Source of the DNA: Sphingobium sp. C100
GTDB lineage: Bacteria > Pseudomonadota > Alphaproteobacteria > Sphingomonadales > Sphingomonadaceae
Length of the DNA: 58,102 nucleotides
NCBI RefSeq assembly: GCF_000508185.1
Contig: NZ_AYOY01000136.1
Coordinates: 1-58,102, forward strand
Direction: 5' to 3'
Part shown: positions 17,342 to 25,635 of the stretch, in pieces
How positions within the stretch are numbered: the stretch's first letter is position 1
How the letters are laid out: each line of letters opens with the position of its first letter
Made by a program: the position numbers and the translations under genes
The notes under the pieces: model-generated
Told to the model about the DNA's origin: nothing
Databases searched by the model: none
Seen by the model: only the letters and a program-made list of their open reading frames with translations

Positions 17342-19078
17342 TCAGGCTGCCTGGGCCGCGGCGGGAACATCCTGCCACGTCTCGGCGATGCGCTTCTCCA
17401 GCTCGTCCACGAAGATGTCGTGGTCGGCGGTGATCTCCTCGATGCGGCTGAGCAGATAGTTGTATCCGAACAGCGCCGGGATCGCGACCGCGAGGCCGGC
17501 AACCGTGGCGAGCAGAGCGGCAGCGATACCAGGCGCAATCGCATTGATGTTGACCTCGCCGGCAGCGGCCACGCTCGCGAAGGTGATCATGACGCCCAGC
17601 ACCGTGCCGAGCAGGCCGATGAACGGACCGCCCGAGATGGCAATGGTCAGCAGCACGAGGCGGGCGTTGAGCTTCTGGCCCTCGCGCACCCGGCCCGCAT
17701 CGAGCGCCGAGCGGATCGCCGCGATCGACTGGGCGCGGATCGCGAAGCGCGAACCCGTCGCCTTGCCTTCCTTGAGGCGCTCGGTCAGCTCGCGCCGGCC
17801 GATATTGTAGAGCCGGCCCAGCGTCGAGTCCGCCGCCGTGGCGCCCGGATCGAAGGCGGGCAGTCCGTCATGGTCGCCCGAGCGCCGTGCCTGGTTGTTA
17901 TAGGCGTCGAGAAACGCTTCGTTCGCCGAGCGGACCTTGCCGATGAGCAGGCCCTTGCTGATCATGATCGCAATCGCCACCAGCAGCATGAAGGCGCAGA
18001 TCAGGATCACGACCCAGGCGTCGAAGGTCAGCGCGCCGAACAGGATGCCGAAGTGGCCATGCCCGCCGCCGGTCTCGACCTGCTGCGCGGTATCGGCAAC
18101 AACTAGCTTCGAGGACTGGCCTTCGCTGCCGGCGGCAAGCTGGAACGCGGCCTGCGGCAGCGCCACGCCAGCAACACGGAACTCGTCCACCTCGCCGGCA
18201 AAACCTTGGCCGAGGACGGGAGCGCCGGTGGAAGCAGCGAGTGCGCCGGTGACTTCGCCAGCGGGCTGGCCATTGATGTAGAGCAGGGTCTTCGCGCCAT
18301 CGTTGACCAACGCAACGTTCGCCCAGGCATCAGCGCCGAGCGCGCCGCCGGCTGAGCGATTGCCGCCCTGATCGATGAACAGCTGACCACCCTCGGTGAC
18401 AAGGCTGACCGCGCCCGGCAGGCTGAAGAGCGTGCCGTCACCCTTCGGCTTCACCCAGAAGCTGATCGAGAGAGGACCGCTTGCGAAAGCGGAGGCAGGC
18501 AGCGTGACCGGCGAACCCGTGAGGAGGAGGCTTGATCCGATCAGGCCACCCGCGCTCCGAGTTTCACCGCCCTGGGCATTATTGCCATTGGCGGTGGCGT
18601 CCCGAGGGGCACCTTCGTCGTTGAAGTGATAGACGAGGCGGTAATCCGCGCCATAAGTGCCGGCGATATCCTGGCCGGGCTTGGCGTCCTTATTGCCGTA
18701 ATAGGCATAGATCGCCGAAGCTTGCCCCGGCTGAAGGCCCTGGACATCGACCCAGACCAGCGCCTGCTCTTCCTTGGGCGACCACTTCTCGATGTGGAAC
18801 TTGAGCTGGGTGCGATCATCACCCGCGACAAAGCGCAGGTCCGAACCGTCCGCCTTGACGTCTTTGAAGCTGAAATTACCGCTGTGCAGCCGGATCAGCA
18901 CCGGCGCGCGCGCGACCTCGCCGGTCACGCCGGCGGCCTGTGTGTTGAGGTTGATCTTGGTGCGATAGCTGTAATCGGCTTCCCACCAGGCATGGGCCGG
19001 CGAAGCAAAGGCGACCGTGGCGGCAGCGGCCAGGAGCGTTCCGGCCACGCCCTTCTTGAGACGTGTAAAGACTGACAT
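17342..19078 (-). CDS. exbB: DUF2341-LamG-ExbB fusion (MotA/TolQ/ExbB proton channel with large periplasmic sensor region)
   Basis: A 578-residue fusion. Residues 1-31 are a signal peptide (ending SPAHA). Residues about 35-150 match DUF2341 (DYSYRTKINL ... ALVWVDVQGLQPG, IYAYYGN). Residues about 165-310 form a concanavalin/LamG-like fold (LSISFWVKPKGDGTLF, LLYINGQPAGEVTG, GEVDEFRVAGVAL). The rest is an ExbB/TolQ domain with a transmembrane helix at about 348-372, a cytoplasmic loop, and two further helices containing GGPFIGLLGTVLGVM and IAPGIAAALLATVAGLAVAIP. Ordinary ExbB is about 240 residues and lacks the periplasmic half. The extra domains may bind glycan or exoprotein. It starts 2 bases after the tpsB stop. 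Confidence 0.9.
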   Translation of the reverse strand: MSVFTRLKKGVAGTLLAAAATVAFASPAHAWWEADYSYRTKINLNTQAAGVTGEVARAPVLIRLHSGNFSFKDVKADGSDLRFVAGDDRTQLKFHIEKWSPKEEQALVWVDVQGLQPGQASAIYAYYGNKDAKPGQDIAGTYGADYRLVYHFNDEGAPRDATANGNNAQGGETRSAGGLIGSSLLLTGSPVTLPASAFASGPLSISFWVKPKGDGTLFSLPGAVSLVTEGGQLFIDQGGNRSAGGALGADAWANVALVNDGAKTLLYINGQPAGEVTGALAASTGAPVLGQGFAGEVDEFRVAGVALPQAAFQLAAGSEGQSSKLVVADTAQQVETGGGHGHFGILFGALTFDAWVVILICAFMLLVAIAIMISKGLLIGKVRSANEAFLDAYNNQARRSGDHDGLPAFDPGATAADSTLGRLYNIGRRELTERLKEGKATGSRFAIRAQSIAAIRSALDAGRVREGQKLNARLVLLTIAISGGPFIGLLGTVLGVMITFASVAAAGEVNINAIAPGIAAALLATVAGLAVAIPALFGYNYLLSRIEEITADHDIFVDELEKRIAETWQDVPAAAQAA

Positions 19079-19080
19079 GG

Positions 19081-20715
19081 TTAGAATTCCCCCTGGATGC
19101 GGAAGCGGATGAAGATGTCGCCGGACTTAGAGTCCGGCCCCGAGATCAGCGGCACACCGGCATCGATGGCGCCGGTGAGATGATTGAAGAGCTTGATCCG
19201 GCCACCGAGGCCGGTGCTGACGAGGCTGAAGCTGTCGTCCTGGCTTGGCAGCGCACGCTGGAGACCGGCCCAGCCGGAATCGAGGAAGGCGTGCAGCCGC
19301 AGCTCGTTGACGAGGTCGCTGCCGAGCAGCTTGGCAAAGTCGGGCGAGCGCAGTTCGGTCTGGAGCGCGAAGCCATAGTCGCCGATCGCCTCGGACTCGT
19401 AGTAGCCGCGCACCGAGGACATGCCGCCGAGGCTGAAGCCTTCGTTCGAGATCAGGGGATCTGGCGACCATTGGCCGGAGAAGCGGCTGCTCAGTTGCAG
19501 GCCCGGCCCGAAATCCTGCACGCGGCCCGCATCGAGCTTGAGCACGAAGAAGCCGTCGCGCGAATAAAGCCGCTTGTAACGAAACGCCGCGGGTCCATCG
19601 CCCAGGCCGCGAATGCCGAGCGTCGCCGACAGGCTGATATCGCTCTTCGCCGTCTTGCCCGACCAGTCGCCGCGCCACGACAGGGTGGCGGGGACATATT
19701 TGATCGGGGCGCTATCGGTATCGGCGCCCAGGATTAGATCCTCACCGAAATTCTTGTAGTCGAAACCGAGGGTCAACGCATGATAAAAGCCCTCGCGGCT
19801 GCCCAGCGACTGGATGAGGCGGACACCGACGATGTCGCCCTTGCCGATCACGCTGGTGCCGCCGACCACGGCGATGTCGCTGTCCGAGTGGACATAATAG
19901 GCGAGAAACTGCGTGCCCTGCCCGAGAGGCATCAGGTAGTTGCCGGAGAACACGGTGCCGTCGTCGGTCCGGCGCGGGGCGGTCTGCGCCGACAGGCTCA
20001 GGCTATGGCCAAGTCCCCAGAGATTGTCGTGGCGAAGTGTCGCCGAGGCACGCAGGTCACTGGTCGCCGCCGAACTGAAATTGTTGAGTTCTGCCGATGC
20101 GTGGATCGGTGAGGTCTCCTCGACCGTCAGCACCACGTCAAGCGTGCCGGGTGCAACACCCGCGCGCATCTCCGGGTTCACCCTACGGCTTGCGATCTGG
20201 TTGAGCGCGATCACGTCGCGCTGGAAAGCGGGCAGGTTGGGCGTCGTACCCGGCGTCAGGGAGGGTGCCGCGGCGCGGACCGCATCAGGCTTGCTCGAGC
20301 CTTCGACCAATACCTGGCCGATGGTTTGTTGCTGAACTTCGAGTTGGAGGATGCCACCTTCGACCGACTGCTCGGGCAGGATCACCGACACCGCGACATA
20401 GCCGGCGTCCTCGAACGCCTTTTGCAGCGCCGCACGCGCCGCCTCGACATCGGCCTCCGTGCGCCCAGGTCCCATATGTGGATATACGGCACGCTCGACC
20501 TCCCGAGGAGCGAGCACCGTGTTGCCCTTCACTTGAAAGGCACGGATGTCGAAGCGCGGTGCCGACGCTGCCTGCGCAGCACCTGGCACTTCCTGCGCAA
20601 ATGATGGCACCGCCATCGAAGACAGCGCGAGTGCAAGCGCAGCCGTGCCTGGTGCAAACCGCCAGCTATGTCTCTCGAACTTCAAAACCACACCCCCCGC
20701 CAGAAGCGCCGCCAC
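19081..20715 (-). CDS. TpsB/ShlB/FhaC-type outer-membrane transporter
   Basis: A transporter of up to 544 residues for two-partner secretion. After the signal peptide (ending AVPSFA-Q) comes a POTRA_2 domain (about 55-130, FDIRAFQVKGNTVLAPREVERAV) that recognises the TPS domain of the exoprotein. A 16-strand ShlB-type barrel follows, ending in Phe (FRIQGEF). The conserved VRGY element is present (GGMSSVRGYYES). The start is uncertain: GTG 20715, GTG 20691 or TTG 20685, with a GGGGGG tract before the last two. It is the first gene of the minus-strand operon ending with tpsA and SapC. Its clear partner is the TpsA at 5688-13277. Confidence 0.92.
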   Translation of the reverse strand: MAALLAGGVVLKFERHSWRFAPGTAALALALSSMAVPSFAQEVPGAAQAASAPRFDIRAFQVKGNTVLAPREVERAVYPHMGPGRTEADVEAARAALQKAFEDAGYVAVSVILPEQSVEGGILQLEVQQQTIGQVLVEGSSKPDAVRAAAPSLTPGTTPNLPAFQRDVIALNQIASRRVNPEMRAGVAPGTLDVVLTVEETSPIHASAELNNFSSAATSDLRASATLRHDNLWGLGHSLSLSAQTAPRRTDDGTVFSGNYLMPLGQGTQFLAYYVHSDSDIAVVGGTSVIGKGDIVGVRLIQSLGSREGFYHALTLGFDYKNFGEDLILGADTDSAPIKYVPATLSWRGDWSGKTAKSDISLSATLGIRGLGDGPAAFRYKRLYSRDGFFVLKLDAGRVQDFGPGLQLSSRFSGQWSPDPLISNEGFSLGGMSSVRGYYESEAIGDYGFALQTELRSPDFAKLLGSDLVNELRLHAFLDSGWAGLQRALPSQDDSFSLVSTGLGGRIKLFNHLTGAIDAGVPLISGPDSKSGDIFIRFRIQGEF

Positions 20716-21054
20716 GACATGAAGCCGGACGGCACACGGTCACTCTCGTCTCAGATACGGGCGTTCGAAGACTCGATTGCTGCAATGCAGCGCCCGTTGA
20801 CGTCAGCGTGTTAGAAGGGGACGGTTCCGATTCTCAAGGATAAAACTTCCGCAATGTCGCTTCGTATAATCCAGTCCAAACACTATGAAAGTTGTGTTAC
20901 AAAGAATCTTGGAATATCATAGGATTCAACAGGACGAATCAGCGATTTATCGCGGGTATATCTTGGATTTTACTTAGAGCAATAAAAGGGGTTCGCCCTG
21001 AATATGATTCAGGACGGTAAATTTTTCATGCTCCCCCTAATTCAAGGGGCGATG
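20716..21054 (-). promoter_or_regulatory. AT-rich leader region of the two-partner-secretion operon
   Basis: A 339-bp non-coding stretch between the araC-type gene and tpsB, both on the minus strand. Bases about 20830-21050 are much richer in A+T than the surroundings, as expected for a promoter. I cannot pick one -35/-10 pair with confidence; TATAC-like sequences occur near 20860-20870. The segment holds the palindrome at 20997-21013. No open frame of interest is seen. Confidence 0.45.
20997..21013. repeat. 17-bp inverted repeat upstream of the tps operon
   Basis: CCTGAAT and ATTCAGG are perfect 7-base complements around ATG. On the minus strand the hairpin lies just after the araC-type gene and is followed, eight bases on, by TTTT, so it may be a weak terminator for that gene. 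It could equally be an operator bound by a dimeric regulator. Confidence 0.5.
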
Positions 21055-21978
21055 TCAGTCGCGGCGCGACCGGAATGCTCGCGTGCGCGTTTGGCTCGGC
21101 GTTTCTCCAAAATGCCGCTGGTAGGTTCGATTGAGCATGCCCGACGCGCCAAATCCGGCCGCGATCGAGAGTTCACCTATCGATCGGCTTTCGGTCACGC
21201 TCTCGAGGCGCGCCCGGACCCACTCGATCCGCGCTTGCAGGACGAGCTGCGTCACCGACATGCCGAGGCAAGTGCTGAAATTGCGGCGCAGCGTTCCCGC
21301 CGTGACACCGGCAACCGCCGCCAGATCGGCGATCGTCCAGGTCAGCACAGGATTCGCGCGAATATGGTCAACCGCCCGCTGCACCGACCGCGCCAGGGGA
21401 AACAGGACCGCTTCCTGAGGGCTGGCGCGCAGGGCATCGACCAGATTATCCAAAATCCGCTTCTCGGTCATCTCGGCGGAATTTTCGTCGGCGATTGCCT
21501 GGGACGTGAGCGCGAACCGGCAATCGATCGCGGCGAGGCGCCGCGCATTGCCATACACATGCGAGCTGACGGCCTGGATCGACGCGCGCGGGACATGCAG
21601 GATCAGCGCCCGCGATCCGGCAATCCACACACTGGTGATTTTCTCCGTACCGGCGACGAGCAGCGCCATGCCCGGCTCGAGCGTGTGACTTTCGCCATTA
21701 CCGACGATCACGGCATGGCCGGCAAGCGGTACGAGGACATGCACCATCGCGTCGGTCGGCGTAATCGATACCGCGCGCTGTCTGCCGAAGAGGCGGCGAT
21801 CGAGTTCGACACGACCGATCTTGACGCGCTGCCGCGCACGGTCGTCATCGCCGGAAGCGATCCGCAACGGCGCGCGACCGCGCGCGGCGCCAACAGGCAG
21901 CGCAATAGCCCGCGGCTCAGGGTCGCAATAGTCCAACATGCTCGTGTGCAAAATCACCGCCATCTCATCGACATTCAA
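21055..21978 (-). CDS. AraC-family transcriptional regulator
   Basis: A 307-residue regulator. The C-terminal 90 residues carry both AraC helix-turn-helix motifs: WTIADLAAVAGVTAGTLRRNF with the linker LGMSVTQLVLQARIEWVRARL, and SIGELSIAAGFGASGMLNRTYQRHFGETPSQ split by the usual spacing. The N-terminal 200 residues resemble the AraC-binding-like cupin arm of the family (LVPLAGHAVIVGNGESHTL). An ATG at 21963 is an alternative start. It is encoded upstream of, and in the same direction as, the secretion operon, and divergent from the TonB/STN/sigma/FecR set. It is therefore a good candidate regulator of one or both. Ligand unknown. Confidence 0.9.
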   Translation of the reverse strand: MNVDEMAVILHTSMLDYCDPEPRAIALPVGAARGRAPLRIASGDDDRARQRVKIGRVELDRRLFGRQRAVSITPTDAMVHVLVPLAGHAVIVGNGESHTLEPGMALLVAGTEKITSVWIAGSRALILHVPRASIQAVSSHVYGNARRLAAIDCRFALTSQAIADENSAEMTEKRILDNLVDALRASPQEAVLFPLARSVQRAVDHIRANPVLTWTIADLAAVAGVTAGTLRRNFSTCLGMSVTQLVLQARIEWVRARLESVTESRSIGELSIAAGFGASGMLNRTYQRHFGETPSQTRTRAFRSRRD

Positions 21979-22190
21979 AAGCTCGACAGCCGGGACGACG
22001 CGATCGCGAACGCAAAAATGCGCGGGGGCAAAGATTATTTTCGGTCAGCTCATGGCGAGCGGTGGAAAGGCACCGGAATCCGCCGATTATGTCGCGCGCA
22101 GCAGAACTGTCATCTTAGCCGACTATTCGCGCGCTGGGGTGGACCCTTGTGCATCATTGCCATGTCAAAAATCAGCCGCGCGGCGTGGCG

Positions 22191-22853
22191 ATGATCGAAA
22201 CCGTATCGTCCCGACTTTTCGCGATCATCCTGTCGCTGCTCGCACACGCAGCGCTGATGGCCTTCCTGTTCCTACTCGATCCTTTTGCAGGCGACGGGGG
22301 ACGGTCCCGCGTGCGCGCCCAGAGCGAACGCGTGCTGGTCGTCGAGCTGCTCCCGCTCGATCGAAACGATGGCGGCGCCGTCGCCAACCAGCCCTTGACG
22401 CCCCCGGAACTGCCCAATGATGCCGTGCCCGCCGAGACGCCCGTTCGTCCGCCCCGGCACCTCACGAGCAGCATACCCGATCCGCTCAGCCCCGGCGGCT
22501 CCCAGTCCGTGCCGGCCGCAAACGCGGTGCGCGAGCCAGGTCAAGCCACCGCCGATCTCTCGGGCGCGACCGCGCTTCAGTATCGCGACCTGCTCCTCGC
22601 CCATATCGCCCGCTACCGCCAATATCCCGAAGAGGCCCGCCTCGGCCGCAAGCAGGGCACGGCCTGGGTCCGCTTCCTCCTCGATCGCGACGGGCGGGTC
22701 CTGAAAATGTGGTTGGAGCGCGGGTCAGGCATTGCGGTGCTGGACAATGAAGCGATCGCGGCCGTCCGCCGCGCAGCGCCGCTGCCCGCCATTCCCGGCA
22801 GTTTGCCGGCGCAAATCGATATCACGGTCCCGATCGAGTTCAGGATCGAATGA
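22191..22853 (+). CDS. TonB-family energy transducer
   Basis: A 220-residue protein starting at ATG 22191 (MIETVSS). An upstream in-frame ATG at 22149 would add an unlikely His/Cys-rich leader. The N-terminal transmembrane helix (LFAIILSLLAHAALMAFLFLL) contains the Ser/His pattern typical of TonB membrane anchors. A proline-rich linker follows, then a TonB C-terminal domain (YRQYPEEARLGRKQGTAWV, FLLDRDGRVLKMWLERGSG). It probably transduces proton-motive force to an outer-membrane receptor or supports the signalling proteins encoded downstream. It differs in sequence from the TonB-like protein at 15832. Confidence 0.88.
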   Translation: MIETVSSRLFAIILSLLAHAALMAFLFLLDPFAGDGGRSRVRAQSERVLVVELLPLDRNDGGAVANQPLTPPELPNDAVPAETPVRPPRHLTSSIPDPLSPGGSQSVPAANAVREPGQATADLSGATALQYRDLLLAHIARYRQYPEEARLGRKQGTAWVRFLLDRDGRVLKMWLERGSGIAVLDNEAIAAVRRAAPLPAIPGSLPAQIDITVPIEFRIE

Positions 22854-22916
22854 TGCAGCCGCCCGCGCTCCCTGGATATCTGCCGATCGCGCGCGCCACC
22901 TCCCGTCGGCGGCACC

Positions 22917-23669
22917 GTGGCTGATCATGACCCGCGCGCCTCATCAGTCCGTCGGCGAAGGGAGAAACTCCTTCGCGCCGCTCTGCCGTTTCTGCTTTTG
23001 GCAGCGCCCTTTGGCTCACCGACCTGGGCACAGCAGGACACGCCGCCGGCGCCGTCCGAGCGGAAGCGCTATGACATCCCCGCGCAGCCGCTCGACCGCG
23101 CCCTCACGGAACTGGGCACCGTGAGCCGCATCGACATCCTCTACGAAAACGGCGTCGTCGAAGGGAAACGGTCGTACCCCGTCAGCGGCACCCTCTCCGA
23201 GCGCGAGGCGATCGCCGCCATGCTTCAGGGCACCGGGCTTGCATTCCGGTTCACGAGCGTCACCGCGGTCCTCGTCTTTCCGCCCGAACGCCCGCCGGAA
23301 CCCGGCATCGACGCCTGGGTCAAAGCCGAAGGCGCGCCGCGCCTCGTGCTCGATACCTTGCGGGTCACCGCAGCACCGATGATCGGCGCGCCGTCGCGTG
23401 CTCGCTTCGAGCCGTTCGGTCGCACCGTCCAGGCCGCCATCAACCAGCGGCTGCAAAACGATCCGCGCACGAGCGCGCGGCCGTTTCGCGTGCGCCTGAC
23501 GGTCGAGATCGATCCCGCCGGGTTGGTTCGGCGCCCGACGATCATCCACTCCAGCGGCGATGAAAAGCTCGACCGGGATATTCGTCTCGTGCTCGATGGC
23601 GCGCGGATGCCGGTCCCACCGCCGGCCGATCTGCCGCAACCGGTGTGGTTCGAGGTGGCGGCGCGATGA
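22917..23669 (+). CDS. STN-domain protein with TonB-like C-terminal domain
   Basis: A 250-residue exported protein beginning at GTG 22917. After an Arg-rich N-terminus and hydrophobic signal (LLRAALPFLLLAAPFG) comes an STN (secretin/TonB N-terminal short) domain at about residues 50-120 (RYDIPAQPLDRALTELG, GTLSEREAIAAMLQGTGLAF), the domain that contacts FecR in transducing receptors. Instead of a receptor barrel, the C-terminal half (about 155-248) resembles a TonB C-terminal domain (RPFRVRLTVEIDPAGLVRRPTI, SGDEKLDRDIRLVL). It lies between tonB and the sigma/fecR genes on the same strand. It could relay a signal between a TonB system and FecR, but that is inference. Confidence 0.8.
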   Translation: MADHDPRASSVRRRREKLLRAALPFLLLAAPFGSPTWAQQDTPPAPSERKRYDIPAQPLDRALTELGTVSRIDILYENGVVEGKRSYPVSGTLSEREAIAAMLQGTGLAFRFTSVTAVLVFPPERPPEPGIDAWVKAEGAPRLVLDTLRVTAAPMIGAPSRARFEPFGRTVQAAINQRLQNDPRTSARPFRVRLTVEIDPAGLVRRPTIIHSSGDEKLDRDIRLVLDGARMPVPPPADLPQPVWFEVAAR

Positions 23670-23769
23670 TGCGCGATTCTCTCCGAGCCCTCCAGGCGCA
23701 GATGGTGCTGGAATCGACAGCATCTGCGCTTTCCTATCCGCTGTCGGCGCGAGACGATCGGGGGCAGCC

Positions 23770-24381
23770 ATGACAGCTGATTCGCGCCCCGGAGATCGAG
23801 ACGATGCGGACAAGGAATCCCCCGTATCGGAAACGACGCGCCACCAGTTGCTGCGCGCGCTGCAGGACCGCTATGCCGAACTCAAGTCTAGGCTCTCGCG
23901 CAGCTTCGCGCCCGATCTCGTCGAAGACGCGCTTCATGACACCTGGCTAGGGCTCCAGAAACCACGCGATCTCAGTCCTGTCCGTGATCCAGCGTCCTAT
24001 CTGTCGCGCGCGGTCGCCAACCGGGCCCGGAATATTCTCACCTCCCGCGACCGCGTGCTCGACTTCTCCGACATCATGGACCTTGTCGACGTGGTCCACG
24101 AAACCCCCGGACCGGAGATCATCGCCGGCGATCGCCGCGAGATCGAGCGGATGCAGGCTGCCCTCGCGGAGTTGACCGAGCGCCAGCAGGACATTTTCTA
24201 CGAGACCTTCGTCGGAAACGAATCCCATCACGCCCTGGCGGAGCGTTATGGCGTGACCCTGCGCACGATCCAGAAAGAACTCCAGCGCGCCGTCGAACAC
24301 TGCGCAAAACGGCTCGGACGACAAAAATCGTTCGCAACCGGCCTGCCGAAATTGTCATCAAAGCAGGGAGACGATGAATGA
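23770..24381 (+). CDS. ECF-type RNA polymerase sigma factor
   Basis: A 203-residue sigma-70-family factor starting at ATG 23770 (MTADSRPG). The open frame runs further upstream, but that part overlaps the STN gene and is poor coding. Region 2 is visible at about residues 45-110 (FAPDLVEDALHDTWLGLQ ... DPASYLSRAVANRARN). Region 4 is at about 145-190 (LTERQQDIFYETFVGNESHHALAERYGVTLRTIQKEL split by its helix-turn-helix). It overlaps fecR by 8 bases, the classical FecI-FecR arrangement in which FecR controls the sigma factor from the membrane. Confidence 0.92.
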   Translation: MTADSRPGDRDDADKESPVSETTRHQLLRALQDRYAELKSRLSRSFAPDLVEDALHDTWLGLQKPRDLSPVRDPASYLSRAVANRARNILTSRDRVLDFSDIMDLVDVVHETPGPEIIAGDRREIERMQAALAELTERQQDIFYETFVGNESHHALAERYGVTLRTIQKELQRAVEHCAKRLGRQKSFATGLPKLSSKQGDDE

Positions 24382-25399
24382 AACCCCACCCAAGCGGAAC
24401 CGCGCTGCATCCATGAACCACGACGATGCCTTGAATGACGATCTCGACCCCCTGATGAAGGAGGCGCTGCAATGGATCGTGCGCCTGACCTCGGGGGCCG
24501 CCACGACCGCCGACGCGCGCGATTTCGCGCACTGGCGCGGCCAAGACCCGGCCCATGAGGAGGCGTTCCGCGAGGCCGCCGCGTTCCGACAGGCCGTGCG
24601 CGCGATGAACCTGCCGCACCCGGCCGCGCTGCGTGCCGCCAATGTGACGCCCATCCGGCCCCGAGCGCGGCCCGTCCTCATGAACCGGCGCGCCATGCTC
24701 GCCGGATCGGGCGCGATCGCCGCCTCTGCCGCCGCTGTCATGGTCGCCAATCCGCCGCTCGGACTCTGGCCTTCCCTGGCCGAACTGACCGCCGACTATC
24801 GCACCGGACAGGGCGAGCGCCGCGACGTCAAACTCGCGGGTGGCGCCACCATCGATCTCAACGCACGGTCCGCCCTGTCGGTCATCAATGACGGCCATGG
24901 CATCAGCCTCGTCAACGGCGAGGCCTTTGTCGACCTCCCCGAGACCTCGCGGCCGTTTCTGGCCCAGGCAGGCGGCGAACGCTTCGCCTCGCGCGGAGGC
25001 AGCTTCAATATCCGCACCAGCGAGCGCGAAACCTGCGTGACCTGCCTCTCCGGCGCGATCACGCGGGAACGTGGCGATGTCTCGCAAGCCCTCAAACCCG
25101 GCGAGCAGTTCATCGCATCGCCGTCAGGCGAGACCAGGGTCGTTCAGGTCGATCCGGTCCGAATATCCGGGTGGCGGCAAGGATTGCTCGTCTTCCGCAA
25201 CACGCCGCTCGCCGAAGCGGTCGAGGATATCAATCGCTATCGCAGTGCCAGGATCATCCTCACCAGCAATGATATCGGCCGACGTCAGGTCAATGGCATC
25301 TTCCACACCGACCAAATCGAAAATGCCGTCGCCCAGATCCAGCAGCTTCTGCACCTTGGCGTGCGCGAACTGCCGGGCGGCATCGTCCTCATGGGCTGA
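24374..25399 (+). CDS. FecR-family membrane anti-sigma/sigma regulator
   Basis: A 341-residue protein. The N-terminal cytoplasmic part (about 25-90) has the FecR-associated DUF4880-like segment (EALQWIVRLTSGAATTADARDFAHWRGQDPAHEEAF, read across its helices). A membrane helix lies near 105-125 (RRAMLAGSGAIAASAAAVMV). The periplasmic FecR domain spans about 145-240 (YRTGQGERRDVKLAGGATI, LNARSALSV). A short STN-like domain closes the protein (ISGWRQGLLVFRNTPLAEAV ... LLHLGVRELPGGIVLMG). It overlaps the sigma-factor gene by 8 bases. No TonB-dependent receptor gene follows, which is unusual for this module. Confidence 0.93.
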   Translation: MNETPPKRNRAASMNHDDALNDDLDPLMKEALQWIVRLTSGAATTADARDFAHWRGQDPAHEEAFREAAAFRQAVRAMNLPHPAALRAANVTPIRPRARPVLMNRRAMLAGSGAIAASAAAVMVANPPLGLWPSLAELTADYRTGQGERRDVKLAGGATIDLNARSALSVINDGHGISLVNGEAFVDLPETSRPFLAQAGGERFASRGGSFNIRTSERETCVTCLSGAITRERGDVSQALKPGEQFIASPSGETRVVQVDPVRISGWRQGLLVFRNTPLAEAVEDINRYRSARIILTSNDIGRRQVNGIFHTDQIENAVAQIQQLLHLGVRELPGGIVLMG

Positions 25400-25435
25400 C
25401 GTAACAATTCTGTAAAAAGCTGTTCGCGTACAAGT

Positions 25436-25461
25436 CCTCCCATCTGTCTCAAGATGGGAGG
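25436..25461 (+). terminator. Hairpin after fecR
   Basis: CCTCCCATCT and AGATGGGAGG form a perfect 10-bp stem around the loop GTCTCA, 36 bases after the fecR stop. No true T-run follows (only TTCTT some bases on). It may end the sigma/FecR operon or be a processing/stability hairpin. Confidence 0.6.
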
Positions 25462-25572
25462 CAATTCGCGTTCTTCTCACATCGATGCGACCCGTATCTC
25501 CCTGGCGACGGCTGAAGCGCGCCACATGACGCCGCTGCCCCCGTAAAATCTGGCGCGCGAAGGAGGACGCTG

Positions 25573-25635
25573 ATGGTCAAGAGACAGCTGCCCAGGATGA
25601 TCCGGATCGAACGGGAGACAGCCTATGCCCTTTGA
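25573..25635 (+). CDS. 20-residue leader ORF overlapping the regulator start
   Basis: A mini-ORF (MVKRQLPRMIRIERETAYAL) with an excellent ribosome-binding site (AAGGAGG, about 6 bases before the ATG). It ends in TGA at 25633-25635, eight codons' worth of sequence past a second start: the LysR/MarR hybrid gene begins at 25625 inside it, in another frame. This arrangement suggests translational coupling or leader-peptide control of the regulator. It may alternatively be only a by-product of a strong Shine-Dalgarno site. No family match is possible at this length. Confidence 0.4.
   Translation: MVKRQLPRMIRIERETAYAL

Noticed and set aside
16835..18106. 423-codon plus-strand frame
   Set aside because: Antisense to exbD and the ExbB fusion; Arg/Asp/His-rich composition of a shadow frame.
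21004..22194. 396-codon plus-strand frame
   Set aside because: Antisense to the AraC-type gene, which has both helix-turn-helix motifs.
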